A stretch of 32,545 bases of DNA from RGIG3009 sp045601465 (GCA_045601465.1 JAZRZU010000134.1:1-32545), one strand, 5' to 3'. Shown: positions 7,429 to 15,645, counted from the first letter of the stretch. Made by a program: numbers and translations. Notes: generated by a model from the letters alone, not told the origin.

Positions 7429-9141
7429 ATGAACGTTTTAGATTGTTATAATCGGTGGATATCCGATGCTACTGAGGACCCGGATTTACAAACGGAACTC
7501 CGTGATATTGCCACTGATGAAACTGAAATTTATGAACGGTTTTATCGTGATTTGGATTTTGGAACAGCCGGCCTTCGTGGTATCATCGGTGCCGGTACCA
7601 ATCGCATGAATATCTATACCATACGCAAAGCAACGCAAGGATTGGCAGACTATTTGAACGCCCAGTCGCCTGCTCCCTGTGTCGTTATCTGTTACGACTC
7701 CCGCATCAAATCCGACATGTTCGCAAAAGAAGCCGCCCGTGTACTGGCCGGGAACGGGATAGCCGTGCGGCTGTTTGAAGAATTGGCACCGGTTCCGGTG
7801 TTGTCTTTTGCGGTAAAACATTTGGCATGCCAAGCCGGTATCATGATCACCGCCAGTCATAACCCTGCGAAATACAATGGTTATAAGTGCTACGGTCCCG
7901 AAGGATATCAGATGACCGACGAAGATGCGAATGCCGTTACCACCTGCATTCAAAAATTGGATCTGTTCACCGATATTCGGTTAGCAGATTTTGAGAAGGC
8001 AGTAGAAGATGGTCGCATTATGATGGTCGGTGAAGACGTTATGGAAACCTATTTAAGTGCGGTCGCTACCCAACAGATTAATCCGGGAATCTGCGAAACA
8101 AGTGGCTTAAAAGTTATCTACACACCGCTAAATGGTGCCGGAAACAAACCGGTCCGTCGTATATTGGAACGTATTGGCTTATCGCAGGTAACAGTCGTTC
8201 CGGAACAGGAATTACCGGATGGCAACTTCCCCACGGCTCCGTTCCCTAACCCGGAACTTCGTCAACCGTTTGAATTGGCATTAGAATTAGCTGAAACGGA
8301 GCAGCCGGATATCTTATTAGCAACTGACCCCGACTGTGACCGTGTTGGAATTGCGATTCGACAAAACGATGAATATGTACTGCTGACCGGAAACGAAACC
8401 GGTTGCTTATTATTACACTATATTCTCTCCGGTCGTGTTGAGCAAGGAACCTTGCCTCAAAACCCTGTCGTGATTAAAACAATCGTTTCCTCAGACCTTG
8501 CGACCCGTATTGCGGAAAGCTTTGGTTGTGAACTGCGTAATGTGCTAACCGGTTTTAAATACATCGGCGAACAAATCGTGGAATTAGAACAAGCCGGCAC
8601 ACCCGAGCGTTTTCTGTTTGGTTTTGAGGAAAGTTATGGTTGTCTGGCCGGTACCCATGCCCGTGATAAAGATGCCGTTGTTGCCTCGATGCTCATCTGC
8701 GAAATGGCTGCCTATTACAAAACCAAAGGTCTTACCTTATTAGAGGTATTGCATCTTTTATATCACGAACACGGTGTATATCGCCATTCATTAATCAACG
8801 TACAGTTTGAAGGCGCCAAAGGCATGATTGCGATGGAAAATATCATGAAAGGCTTGCGCCAAAACCCACCAAAGACATTTGGCGAATTACGTGTTGTAGC
8901 GATTGCAGATTACCTGTCCTCTGAACGAAAAAACGCAGATGGCACGACCGAAACATTGACACTCCCCAGCTCCAACGTTTTACTCTTTGAGTTGGAACAA
9001 CATGCCAGCGTAGTCGTACGCCCCTCCGGCACCGAACCCAAAATTAAAGGTTACGTGACGGCTACGGGCACCACAACGGAACAGGCCGATTCCATCGCTG
9101 CTACTTTACGTGAAGCAACAAAAAAACTTCTAAAAGGATAA
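7429..9141 (+). CDS. pgcA: Alpha-phosphoglucomutase / phosphomannomutase
   Basis: A 570-residue phosphohexomutase that interconverts glucose 6-phosphate and glucose 1-phosphate, supplying UDP-glucose for polysaccharide and wall polymers. The active-site phosphoserine is in TASHNP (141-146, Ser143), the Mg loop is DPDCDR (299-304), the sugar-binding loop is GFEESYGC, and the phosphate-binding loop is RPSGTEPKIK near the C-terminus. Length and motifs match Bacillus PgcA (about 580). An upstream ATG at 7375 is rejected because it lies inside the promoter. The gene is flanked by its own promoter and terminator. Confidence 0.94.
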   Translation: MNVLDCYNRWISDATEDPDLQTELRDIATDETEIYERFYRDLDFGTAGLRGIIGAGTNRMNIYTIRKATQGLADYLNAQSPAPCVVICYDSRIKSDMFAKEAARVLAGNGIAVRLFEELAPVPVLSFAVKHLACQAGIMITASHNPAKYNGYKCYGPEGYQMTDEDANAVTTCIQKLDLFTDIRLADFEKAVEDGRIMMVGEDVMETYLSAVATQQINPGICETSGLKVIYTPLNGAGNKPVRRILERIGLSQVTVVPEQELPDGNFPTAPFPNPELRQPFELALELAETEQPDILLATDPDCDRVGIAIRQNDEYVLLTGNETGCLLLHYILSGRVEQGTLPQNPVVIKTIVSSDLATRIAESFGCELRNVLTGFKYIGEQIVELEQAGTPERFLFGFEESYGCLAGTHARDKDAVVASMLICEMAAYYKTKGLTLLEVLHLLYHEHGVYRHSLINVQFEGAKGMIAMENIMKGLRQNPPKTFGELRVVAIADYLSSERKNADGTTETLTLPSSNVLLFELEQHASVVVRPSGTEPKIKGYVTATGTTTEQADSIAATLREATKKLLKG

Positions 9142-9177
9142 AAAAGACGGTTGAGAATTTTCTCAACCGTCTTTTTT
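9140..9177 (+). terminator. Intrinsic terminator of pgcA
   Basis: Stem of 11 bp (GACGGTTGAGA with TCTCAACCGTC) extended by A/T pairs and ending in TTTTTT. The 5' A-tract would make it work on both strands. Confidence 0.88.
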
Positions 9178-9350
9178 AGTTCATTACAACCCATTTTATA
9201 ATCAACACTAAAAACTGTTTGTTTTTTGCATACTATCTCATAAAAAAGTGCGAATTTTACGATAAGATTCCTTTTTTTGTAAAATAGATCTCCTCTTTTT
9301 GTTTTATAAAAAATTTTTAACAAAAAGACGACAAAGTATGCGGTTTTTCC

Positions 9351-9383
9351 TTGCAAAATGAAACAAGTTCGTGTATACTTGTT
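9351..9383 (+). promoter_or_regulatory. Hydrogenase operon promoter with overlapping palindrome
   Basis: TTGCAA (9351-9356) and TATACT (9374-9379) are 17 nt apart, upstream of a good AAGGAGG site for hydC. A 7-bp inverted repeat, AACAAGT at 9362-9368 and ACTTGTT at 9377-9383 with 8 nt between, covers the -10 box, a typical position for a repressor site. The 170 bases before it (9181-9350) are AT-rich with no gene; an imperfectly spaced pair CTTTTTGTT and AACAAAAAG lies near 9294-9327. The half-site TTGTTAA resembles a Rex half-site, but the second half does not match. Confidence 0.65.
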
Positions 9384-9416
9384 AAGGTATGAATACTTTT
9401 AAGGAGGAAAAGGCAA

Positions 9417-9914
9417 ATGCAAAAGAAAATCAGCAAACTTCCTTTCAAAGGTACACCGGAACAAGCTGCTGCTCTGCAGAAGGTCATCGACGCAAACAAG
9501 CACGATCCCAGCCGTTTGATGGGCGTCATGCAGGAGGCACAAGGAATCTACGGTTACTTGCCGATGGAAGTCCAAGAAATGATTGCAGATGGTATGAACG
9601 TACCGTTGGAAAAGGTATACGGTGTTTCCACCTTCTACGCACAATTCGCACTCTCCCCCAAGGGTGAGTACGATATTTCGGTATGCTTAGGTACTGCGTG
9701 CTACGTAAAAGGTGCAGGAGATGTATTCGACAAGCTGAAAGAAATGCTTGGCATTGACGCAGATGAATGCACCGCTGACGGCCGTTATTCCTTGTCTGCT
9801 TGCCGTTGTATCGGTGCTTGCGGTCTCGCTCCCGTGTTGACCGTTAACAGTGACGTATACGGTAACTTAACCGCAGATGATGTCCCCGGCATTCTCGCAA
9901 AATACGGCAAATAA
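9417..9914 (+). CDS. hydC: NADH-linked [FeFe] hydrogenase, gamma subunit (NuoE-like, HydC)
   Basis: A 165-residue thioredoxin-like [2Fe-2S] protein of the NuoE/24-kDa family. The four ligands fit the family spacing: Cys90 and Cys95 in VCLGTACYVKGA, Cys131 and Cys135 in RCIGACGLAP. In trimeric HydABC enzymes this subunit passes electrons near the flavin site of HydB. It is the first gene of the operon, with AAGGAGG 9 nt before the ATG. Unlike the close hydB-hydA junction (17 nt), the gap to hydB is 175 nt and holds a folded element. NuoE of a respiratory complex is excluded by the neighbouring FeFe hydrogenase. Confidence 0.95.
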   Translation: MQKKISKLPFKGTPEQAAALQKVIDANKHDPSRLMGVMQEAQGIYGYLPMEVQEMIADGMNVPLEKVYGVSTFYAQFALSPKGEYDISVCLGTACYVKGAGDVFDKLKEMLGIDADECTADGRYSLSACRCIGACGLAPVLTVNSDVYGNLTADDVPGILAKYGK

Positions 9915-9930
9915 ATCATGCGTGAACTTT

Positions 9931-10052
9931 CGCTAATGTTTTAGATATTGTTCAAAAACTCGATTCCTGTCATCTACATTCGGTGCTGAGAGAGGTATCG
10001 TTTTCAGGGCTCCAGGTCATGGACTAGATAAGCACGGATAAAACATTAAGCG
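9931..10052 (+). ncRNA. Unidentified folded element between hydC and hydB
   Basis: The 175-nt gap holds a 122-nt unit closed by a 13-bp helix: 9931-9943 (CGCTAATGTTTTA) pairs with 10039-10052 (TAAAACATTAAGCG) with one bulged A. Inside, AAAAC at 9955-9959 pairs with GTTTT at 10000-10004, continued across small bulges by GAT/ATC and CCT/AGG (to 9968 and 9993). GTGCT in the apical loop (9983-9987) can pair with AGCAC (10031-10035), giving a pseudoknot-like tie. No promoter, terminator or start codon with ribosome site is seen inside. It may be a cis-regulatory RNA, an mRNA processing or stability element, or a small miniature insertion. I do not recognise it as a known riboswitch class. Confidence 0.5.
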
Positions 10053-10089
10053 TAATCATGAATGATGAATAGTTATAGGAGGTTTTGTT

Positions 10090-12000
10090 ATGAAATCTAT
10101 CGCTGAATTACAAGCTATCCGGGATAAAACCCGTGAAAAGATTGCAATTCGTTCCGGCTCTCATGAAGTCGCTCCCATAAAAGGGGAGAAAATGTATCGT
10201 TCTCATGTGTTGGTTTGCGGCGGTACCGGCTGTACTTCCTCGCACAGCCAAGAGATCATCCAAGCTTTGGAAAGAGAAATTGCTTCCAACGGTTTGGTTG
10301 AAGAAGTACAAGTTGTTCGTACCGGTTGCTTCGGTTTATGTGCGCTCGGCCCGATTATGATCGTATATCCGGAGGGTTGCTTCTACTCTCAAGTTAAGGT
10401 AGAGGACATTCCGGAAATCGTATCCGAGCATCTGCTCAAAGGTCACGTCGTAACACGTTTGTTATACGATGAAACCGTGGATGGCGATAACATAAAGGCG
10501 CTCAACGAAACTGATTTCTACAAAAAACAAGTCCGTGTTGCACTTCGAAACTGCGGTGTTATCAACCCCGAATCGTTAGATGAGTATATCGCAAACGACG
10601 GTTATGCGGCACTTTCCAAATGCTTGACCGAGTATACACCTGAACAGGTTATCCAAATCGTAACCGATTCCGGTCTGCGTGGTCGTGGAGGCGGTGGCTT
10701 CCCCACCGGTCGCAAATGGGCTTTGACTGCTCCTAATAAAGCACCGCAAAAATACGTCGTGTGTAATGCTGACGAAGGCGACCCGGGTGCGTTTATGGAC
10801 CGTTCCGTTTTGGAAGGTGACCCGCACTGCTTGATCGAAGCAATGGCAATCGCCGGTTATGCTATTGGTGCGACTATGGGTTACGTGTACGTTCGTGCTG
10901 AATATCCCATTGCTGTGCGCCGTCTGCAAATTGCTATTGACACAGCTCGTAAAGAGGGATTACTCGGCAAGAACATTTTCGGTACCGGCTTTGATTTCGA
11001 TATGGAAATCCGTTTGGGTGCCGGTGCATTTGTGTGCGGTGAGGAAACCGCTTTGATGACTTCTATTGAAGGTAATCGTGGTGAGCCCCGTCCGCGTCCT
11101 CCCTATCCGGCTGTGAAAGGTTTGTATGGTTGCCCCACTGTTGAAAACAACGTGGAAACCTTTGCAAATATCCCGCAGATCATCTTGAAAGGTGCCGAAT
11201 GGTTTGCTTCCATGGGTACCGAAAAATCAAAAGGTACAAAGGTGTTTGCACTCGGTGGTAAAATCAAGCACACCGGCTTGGTCGAAATTCCGATGGGTAC
11301 TACCCTGCGTGAGATCGTCGAAGAAATCGGCGGCGGTATCCCGAACGGCAAAACCTTTAAAGCTGCCCAGACCGGTGGCCCTTCCGGCGGTTGTATCCCG
11401 GCTTCCTTAATCGACACTCCTGTTGATTATGACAACCTCATTGCAATCGGTTGTATGATGGGTTCCGGTGGCTTGATTGTCATGGACGAAGATACCTGTA
11501 TGGTAGATATGGCGAAATTCTTCTTGGAATTCACCGTTGACGAATCTTGCGGTAAATGCACACCTTGCCGTGTCGGTACAAAGCGTTTGCTCGAAAAGCT
11601 GGAGAAGATCACCAGCGGCAAGGGTACTCTGGAAGATATCGACGACTTAGAGGCGCTGTGTTATTACATTAAAGAGAACTCCTTGTGCGGCCTGGGCCAA
11701 ACAGCTCCCAACCCGGTTCTCTCCACGCTCCGTTTCTTCCGTGACGAATACATTGCCCACGTTGTGGACAAGAAATGCCCCGCCGGTGTGTGTAAAGATC
11801 TGTTGTCCTTCACCATCGACAAAGATAAATGTATCGGCTGCGGATTGTGCGCCCGTAACTGCCCAGTTGGTGCTATCTCCAAAACGGACTATGTTGCTCC
11901 CGGCCACAAACTGCCCTCTTACACCATTGATACTGAAAAATGTGTCAAGTGCGGTGTATGTATCGGTAATTGTAAGTTCAAAGCTATCAGTAAGAATTAA
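10090..12000 (+). CDS. hydB: NADH-linked [FeFe] hydrogenase, beta subunit (NuoF-like, HydB)
   Basis: A 636-residue flavin subunit. An N-terminal thioredoxin-like [2Fe-2S] domain has Cys43, Cys48, Cys80 and Cys84. Then comes the NuoF core with the FMN/NADH-binding loop GRGGGGFPTGRKW (about 198-210), an SLBB region, and the [4Fe-4S] site ESCGKCTPCR (Cys487, 490, 493, with Cys533). The C-terminus adds a two-cluster ferredoxin domain (Cys581/584/587/591 and Cys618/621/624/628). This five-cluster layout is that of HydB in electron-bifurcating hydrogenases, where FMN exchanges electrons with NADH. The ATG follows ATAGGAGG by 6 nt. Confidence 0.97.
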   Translation: MKSIAELQAIRDKTREKIAIRSGSHEVAPIKGEKMYRSHVLVCGGTGCTSSHSQEIIQALEREIASNGLVEEVQVVRTGCFGLCALGPIMIVYPEGCFYSQVKVEDIPEIVSEHLLKGHVVTRLLYDETVDGDNIKALNETDFYKKQVRVALRNCGVINPESLDEYIANDGYAALSKCLTEYTPEQVIQIVTDSGLRGRGGGGFPTGRKWALTAPNKAPQKYVVCNADEGDPGAFMDRSVLEGDPHCLIEAMAIAGYAIGATMGYVYVRAEYPIAVRRLQIAIDTARKEGLLGKNIFGTGFDFDMEIRLGAGAFVCGEETALMTSIEGNRGEPRPRPPYPAVKGLYGCPTVENNVETFANIPQIILKGAEWFASMGTEKSKGTKVFALGGKIKHTGLVEIPMGTTLREIVEEIGGGIPNGKTFKAAQTGGPSGGCIPASLIDTPVDYDNLIAIGCMMGSGGLIVMDEDTCMVDMAKFFLEFTVDESCGKCTPCRVGTKRLLEKLEKITSGKGTLEDIDDLEALCYYIKENSLCGLGQTAPNPVLSTLRFFRDEYIAHVVDKKCPAGVCKDLLSFTIDKDKCIGCGLCARNCPVGAISKTDYVAPGHKLPSYTIDTEKCVKCGVCIGNCKFKAISKN

Positions 12001-12017
12001 GGAAGGAGTGTGCCTAC

Positions 12018-13763
12018 ATGGAAATGGTAAATGTTAAAGTAAACGGCATTGCCGTCAGCGTCCCCAAGGGTTCGACCATTTTAGAGGCCGCCCGTGCCGC
12101 CGGTGTGGAAATTCCCACCCTGTGCTTTTTAAAGGATATCAATGAAATCGGTGCTTGCCGTATCTGTGTCGTGGAAGCAACCGGTGCTCGTGGCTTGGTT
12201 ACTGCTTGTGTCTACCCGGTTGCGGAAGGTATGGAGATTCAGACCAATACCGCCCGTGTACAAAAAGCACGCAAGACTACGTTAGAGCTGATTCTTTCCA
12301 CTCACGAGAAGAAATGTCTTTCCTGTGAACGTTCCACGAATTGTGAATTGCAGAAAATGTGCAAGGACTACGGTGTGGAAGACAGCGGTAAATATGACGG
12401 TGCCCGTCCGATCTACGAATTAGACAAATCGACCGCACATCTCGTACGTGACAACAACAAATGCGTGTTGTGCCGCCGTTGCGTCGCTGTTTGCCGTCAA
12501 CAATTTGTATCGGTTATCGGCGCCAACGATCGTGGTATTGATACGCACATTGCCTGTGCTTTCGATAAACCGCTTGCGGACGTTCCTTGCGTATCTTGCG
12601 GTCAGTGCGTTGCCGTCTGCCCCACCGGCGCTTTGGTGGACTCCGATTCTACCACTCCGGTTTGGGAAGCGCTTGCCGATCCGAACAAACACGTCATCGT
12701 CACCACTGCACCTTCTATCCGTGCTACATTAGGTGAAGCTTTTGGCTTACCGGTAGGTACCAATGTGGAAGGCAAAATGGTTGCTGCTTTACGTCGTTTG
12801 GGCTTTGAGAAAGTCTTTGATACCGACTTCGGCGCTGATTTGACCATCGTTGAAGAAGCCAACGAGTTCGTACAAAGAGTTCAGAACAAGGGTGTTCTGC
12901 CGATGATCACCTCTTGCTCCCCCGGCTGGGTTAAATTTGCTGAGTACTATTATCCGGATCAACTGGATCATCTGTCCTCCTGCAAATCGCCTCAACAGAT
13001 GAGCGGTGCTGTTATTAAAACCTATTACGCTCAAAAAATGGGTATCGATCCGAAGGATATTGTTAACGTTTCGGTTATGCCTTGTACCGCCAAGAAATTC
13101 GAATGCGGTCGTGATGATCAAAATGCTGCAGGCGTAGCGGATATCGATTACGCAATCACCACTCGTGAACTGGCTCGCATGATCGATCGTGCCGGTCTCA
13201 ACTTCAACCTCTTGCCTGATGAAGAGTTTGATGCTCCGCTCGGCGAGGATACCGGCGCAGCTGTTATCTTCGGTGCAACCGGTGGTGTTATGGAAGCTGC
13301 TCTTCGCACAGCAAACGATTGGCTCACCGGCAAATCGAACGATGAGGTTGAATTCCACGAGGTACGTGGTACAGACGGTATCAAAGAAGCTACCTATACC
13401 ATTGCCGGCATGGAAATCAAAGTGGCTGTTGTCAGCGGCATTGCCAACGCTAACTACGTTATGGATCAAATCAAATCCGGTACTGCCCCGTGGCACTTTG
13501 TGGAAATCATGTGCTGCCCCGGCGGTTGCGTAAACGGCGGTGGTCAGCCGATTCAACCCGCTTCGGTCCGCAACTTTACCGATTTGAAGGCCCTTCGTGC
13601 AAAGGCTTTGTACGATCAAGATAAAGCGATGACCTTACGCAAATCGCATGAGTCTCCGGTTGTCAAAAAGCTGTATGAAGAGTTCTTTGATGATGGTATT
13701 GGCGGTCATAAAGCACATCATTGCTTGCATACAACCTATGTGGCACGCAAGAAATTCAAATAA
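12018..13763 (+). CDS. hydA: [FeFe] hydrogenase catalytic subunit (HydA, group A multimeric type)
   Basis: A 581-residue catalytic subunit that makes or uses H2 at the H-cluster. Domains in order: plant-type [2Fe-2S] (Cys36, 47, 50, 64), a His-Cys3 [4Fe-4S] site (His96, Cys100, 103, 109), two ferredoxin clusters (Cys149-159 and Cys191-201), then the H-domain with L1 TSCSPGW (298-304), L2 MPCTAKKFE (354-362) and L3 EIMCCPGGCVNGGGQP (496-511). L1 has Ser where the textbook motif TSCCPxW has the second Cys, a variant I recall as frequent in NADH-linked enzymes. The maturases HydE, HydF and HydG are not in the window. AAGGAAGGAG precedes the start; the operon ends in a strong hairpin. Confidence 0.97.
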   Translation: MEMVNVKVNGIAVSVPKGSTILEAARAAGVEIPTLCFLKDINEIGACRICVVEATGARGLVTACVYPVAEGMEIQTNTARVQKARKTTLELILSTHEKKCLSCERSTNCELQKMCKDYGVEDSGKYDGARPIYELDKSTAHLVRDNNKCVLCRRCVAVCRQQFVSVIGANDRGIDTHIACAFDKPLADVPCVSCGQCVAVCPTGALVDSDSTTPVWEALADPNKHVIVTTAPSIRATLGEAFGLPVGTNVEGKMVAALRRLGFEKVFDTDFGADLTIVEEANEFVQRVQNKGVLPMITSCSPGWVKFAEYYYPDQLDHLSSCKSPQQMSGAVIKTYYAQKMGIDPKDIVNVSVMPCTAKKFECGRDDQNAAGVADIDYAITTRELARMIDRAGLNFNLLPDEEFDAPLGEDTGAAVIFGATGGVMEAALRTANDWLTGKSNDEVEFHEVRGTDGIKEATYTIAGMEIKVAVVSGIANANYVMDQIKSGTAPWHFVEIMCCPGGCVNGGGQPIQPASVRNFTDLKALRAKALYDQDKAMTLRKSHESPVVKKLYEEFFDDGIGGHKAHHCLHTTYVARKKFK

Positions 13764-13775
13764 TTGGATTTAAAA

Positions 13776-13808
13776 AAGAGAGGCATCCTCAAAAAGGATG
13801 CCTCTCTT
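13776..13808. terminator. Bidirectional terminator between hydA and apgM
   Basis: A perfect 13-bp stem (AAGAGAGGCATCC with GGATGCCTCTCTT) and a 7-nt loop. Read on the minus strand it runs into TTTTTT, so it suits apgM best; on the plus strand the tail is TCTCTTG, weaker but after a strong stem. Confidence 0.85.
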
Positions 13809-13825
13809 CTCTTGTATATAAGTAG

Positions 13826-13852
13826 GAGGTGGCACATGTCTTGTGCCACCTC
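13826..13852. repeat. Second hairpin between the convergent genes
   Basis: A perfect 11-bp inverted repeat, GAGGTGGCACA with TGTGCCACCTC, loop of 5 nt, with no T-tract on either side. Together with the neighbouring terminator it forms a tandem hairpin pair between hydA and apgM. Confidence 0.75.
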
Positions 13853-13859
13853 TTAGAAC

Positions 13860-15068
13860 TTAAATCTGTAATAATTTACGCATCATATCCGAACCTTCGG
13901 CTACGGTATTTCCGGTTTCTTGCGCCGTCCGTTCGTTAAACGTGGTAATCCCACTTGTAACAGCGGTATCGCTACGGTACAAAAGATACGGGACAGGTTC
14001 TGAGGAATGAGTACGGATGCTCAACGGTGTCGGATGATCCGGCAATATCATCAAGGAAATGCCTTCTTGACCTTTCATCGCTTCCAAAACCGGTCCTAAA
14101 ATCTGGCGGTCGATTTCCTCAATTGCTTTCACCTTGTTCTGTACTTCCCCACGATGTCCGCACTCATCCGGCGCTTCAACGTGGATATATACCAAATCAT
14201 TGTGTTTAAGTGCATCAAGCGCCGCTTGCGCTTTCCCTGCAAAATTGGTATCCAAATATCCGGTAGCACCTTCCACTTGGCACACTTCCATATCGGTTAG
14301 GCGAGCAATACCTTTGAGCAAATCTACCGCCGACACCATCGCACCTTTTACGCCAAACGTATCTTCAAAGCGTTGCAATTTCGGACGATTGCCGTATCCC
14401 CATAACCAAATCGCATTGGCCGGTTTCAAGCCTTTTTCACGACGCTTGATATTAACCGGATGTTTGTCTAATATTTCAACACTGCGGCACATCATATCCA
14501 ATAGCGGTTTTGCGTCCGGTTCTTTCGGTAGATATTCCCCGATAACACGACCGGAAATGTCGTGCGGAGGTGTGAGCGTACCAAGTTTATTCTTACCACC
14601 GTGCCAAACAAGGCAATGTCGATACGCCGTACCGGTATAAAAATCAAACTCGCCGCCACCAAATGCTTGTTGGACTGTTCGAATAATCTCATCCGCTTCG
14701 GCGGTATGAATGTCACCGGCGCAATAATCGTCCATTGTTTTGTCGGTATACACCTCTGCATCCGACAAGGTAACCAGGTTGCAACGAAAGGCGATATCAT
14801 CCTCTTTTAAATCGATACCGATATTCGCTGCCTCCAACGGAGAACGACCGGTATAACAATCCTGAGGCCGATAACCAAGCACCGATAGGTTCGCCACGTC
14901 GCTACCGGGAGACATACCATCGGGAACAGTTTTGACCATACCAACCTCGGATTTTGCGGCTAACGCATCCATATGCGGTTTTAGCGCCAATTCCATCGGC
15001 GTTTTTCCCCGTAAAGTTTCCAACGGACGATCCGCCATACCATCGCACAACAGCACGATATATTTCAT
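13860..15068 (-). CDS. apgM: Archaeal-type cofactor-independent phosphoglycerate mutase (ApgM / proposed homoserine kinase subfamily)
   Basis: A 402-residue alkaline-phosphatase-superfamily enzyme. N-terminal MKYIVLLCDGMADRPLE holds the first metal-binding aspartate, PGSDVANLSVLGY resembles the catalytic serine region, and HVEAPDECGH and LPDHPTP supply further metal ligands. The family interconverts 3- and 2-phosphoglycerate; bacterial members of this subfamily have also been proposed to act as homoserine kinases (TIGR02535), and no thrB is visible here to decide. An ATG at 15066-15068 with AGAGGTG upstream is preferred over the longer open frame, whose start would lie above the promoter. Confidence 0.9.
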   Translation of the reverse strand: MKYIVLLCDGMADRPLETLRGKTPMELALKPHMDALAAKSEVGMVKTVPDGMSPGSDVANLSVLGYRPQDCYTGRSPLEAANIGIDLKEDDIAFRCNLVTLSDAEVYTDKTMDDYCAGDIHTAEADEIIRTVQQAFGGGEFDFYTGTAYRHCLVWHGGKNKLGTLTPPHDISGRVIGEYLPKEPDAKPLLDMMCRSVEILDKHPVNIKRREKGLKPANAIWLWGYGNRPKLQRFEDTFGVKGAMVSAVDLLKGIARLTDMEVCQVEGATGYLDTNFAGKAQAALDALKHNDLVYIHVEAPDECGHRGEVQNKVKAIEEIDRQILGPVLEAMKGQEGISLMILPDHPTPLSIRTHSSEPVPYLLYRSDTAVTSGITTFNERTAQETGNTVAEGSDMMRKLLQI

Positions 15069-15098
15069 AAAGAACACCTCTTTCATAACTCTGTTTTC

Positions 15099-15127
15099 AG
15101 TATACTGCAAAATTGCGTAGAGTTCAA
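15099..15127 (-). promoter_or_regulatory. Sigma-A promoter of apgM
   Basis: On the minus strand TTGAAC (15122-15127) and TATACT (15099-15104) are 17 nt apart, about 30 nt before the apgM start. Confidence 0.72.
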
Positions 15128-15167
15128 GTTTATCGTCCGATTTCCTATGTTTTTTTATAAAAAAACA

Positions 15168-15196
15168 TTGCAATCTTGCGGAATTTGCGGTATACT
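15168..15196 (+). promoter_or_regulatory. Sigma-A promoter of oadG-oadB
   Basis: TTGCAA (15168-15173) and TATACT (15191-15196) are 17 nt apart; a small inverted repeat GGTAT-ACTA-ATACC covers the -10 box (15189-15202). The leader to oadG is about 60 nt with no obvious strong fold. No terminator separates oadB readthrough fully from pcrA beyond the hairpin at 17065. Confidence 0.74.
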
Positions 15197-15264
15197 AATA
15201 CCATTATGTAATGTGGGTTTTTGTATAATAATTTTACTGCATTGCAAGGAAACGAGGTAATAAA

Positions 15265-15630
15265 ATGACGGATACGATGGTAGCAGCAATCAATGTCAAT
15301 GCGCTTCTTTCAGAAGCCGGTATGACAGTGTTGATCGGACTTGTTGTTGTGTTTTCTGCTCTCTTGGTTCTAACCTGGGTTTTTTGGTTGTTCGGGGTGG
15401 TTGCCGGTAAAAATAAACAGCCAAAAGCAACCCCTGTACCGACGGTCAATACCGTTTCTTCCATCGATGACGGGGTTTCGGATGAAGTGGTTGCGGTCAT
15501 AGCCGCCGCAGTTGCTGCTATGTCTGATGGCAATACCCGCTATACCATTCGGCGAATCCGTCCATCCCAAGCCAGCACTCGTTCTGCTTGGGCAGCTGCC
15601 GGCATTGCGGATAACACTCAGCCGTTTTAA
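15265..15630 (+). CDS. Sodium-pump decarboxylase gamma subunit, OadG family
   Basis: A 121-residue protein with one N-terminal membrane helix (about 20-42), a proline-rich linker, then an acidic and alanine-rich stretch DEVVAVIAAAVAAMS and a conserved tail SAWAAAGIADNTQPF. OadG-type subunits hold together the membrane beta subunit and the soluble decarboxylase of oxaloacetate, methylmalonyl-CoA or glutaconyl-CoA decarboxylases. GAGGT lies 6 nt before the start. The next gene, the beta subunit, begins 15 bases after the stop. Which decarboxylase it serves cannot be told, because the carboxyltransferase and biotin proteins are not here. Confidence 0.88.
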   Translation: MTDTMVAAINVNALLSEAGMTVLIGLVVVFSALLVLTWVFWLFGVVAGKNKQPKATPVPTVNTVSSIDDGVSDEVVAVIAAAVAAMSDGNTRYTIRRIRPSQASTRSAWAAAGIADNTQPF

Positions 15631-15645
15631 ATTAAGGAGAAAACC

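Noticed and set aside
9294..9327. Possible Rex site from CTTTTTGTT and AACAAAAAG
   Set aside because: The arms are 15 nt apart while Rex sites have about 8 nt between TTGTT and AACAA, and the area is generally AT-rich, so chance is likely.
9983..10035. Resemblance of the hydC-hydB element to signal recognition particle RNA (CCAGGTCA and AAGCA pieces)
   Set aside because: The conserved GGAAGGA apical loop part is missing and the spacing between the pieces is wrong; only short words match.
12789..13619. 276-codon open frame antisense to hydA
   Set aside because: Its codons follow from the hydA reading frame, it has no ribosome binding site or family features, and hydA is complete with all motifs.
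14134..14640. 168-codon open frame on the plus strand opposite apgM
   Set aside because: Low-complexity composition, no ribosome site, and it lies wholly inside the well supported apgM gene.
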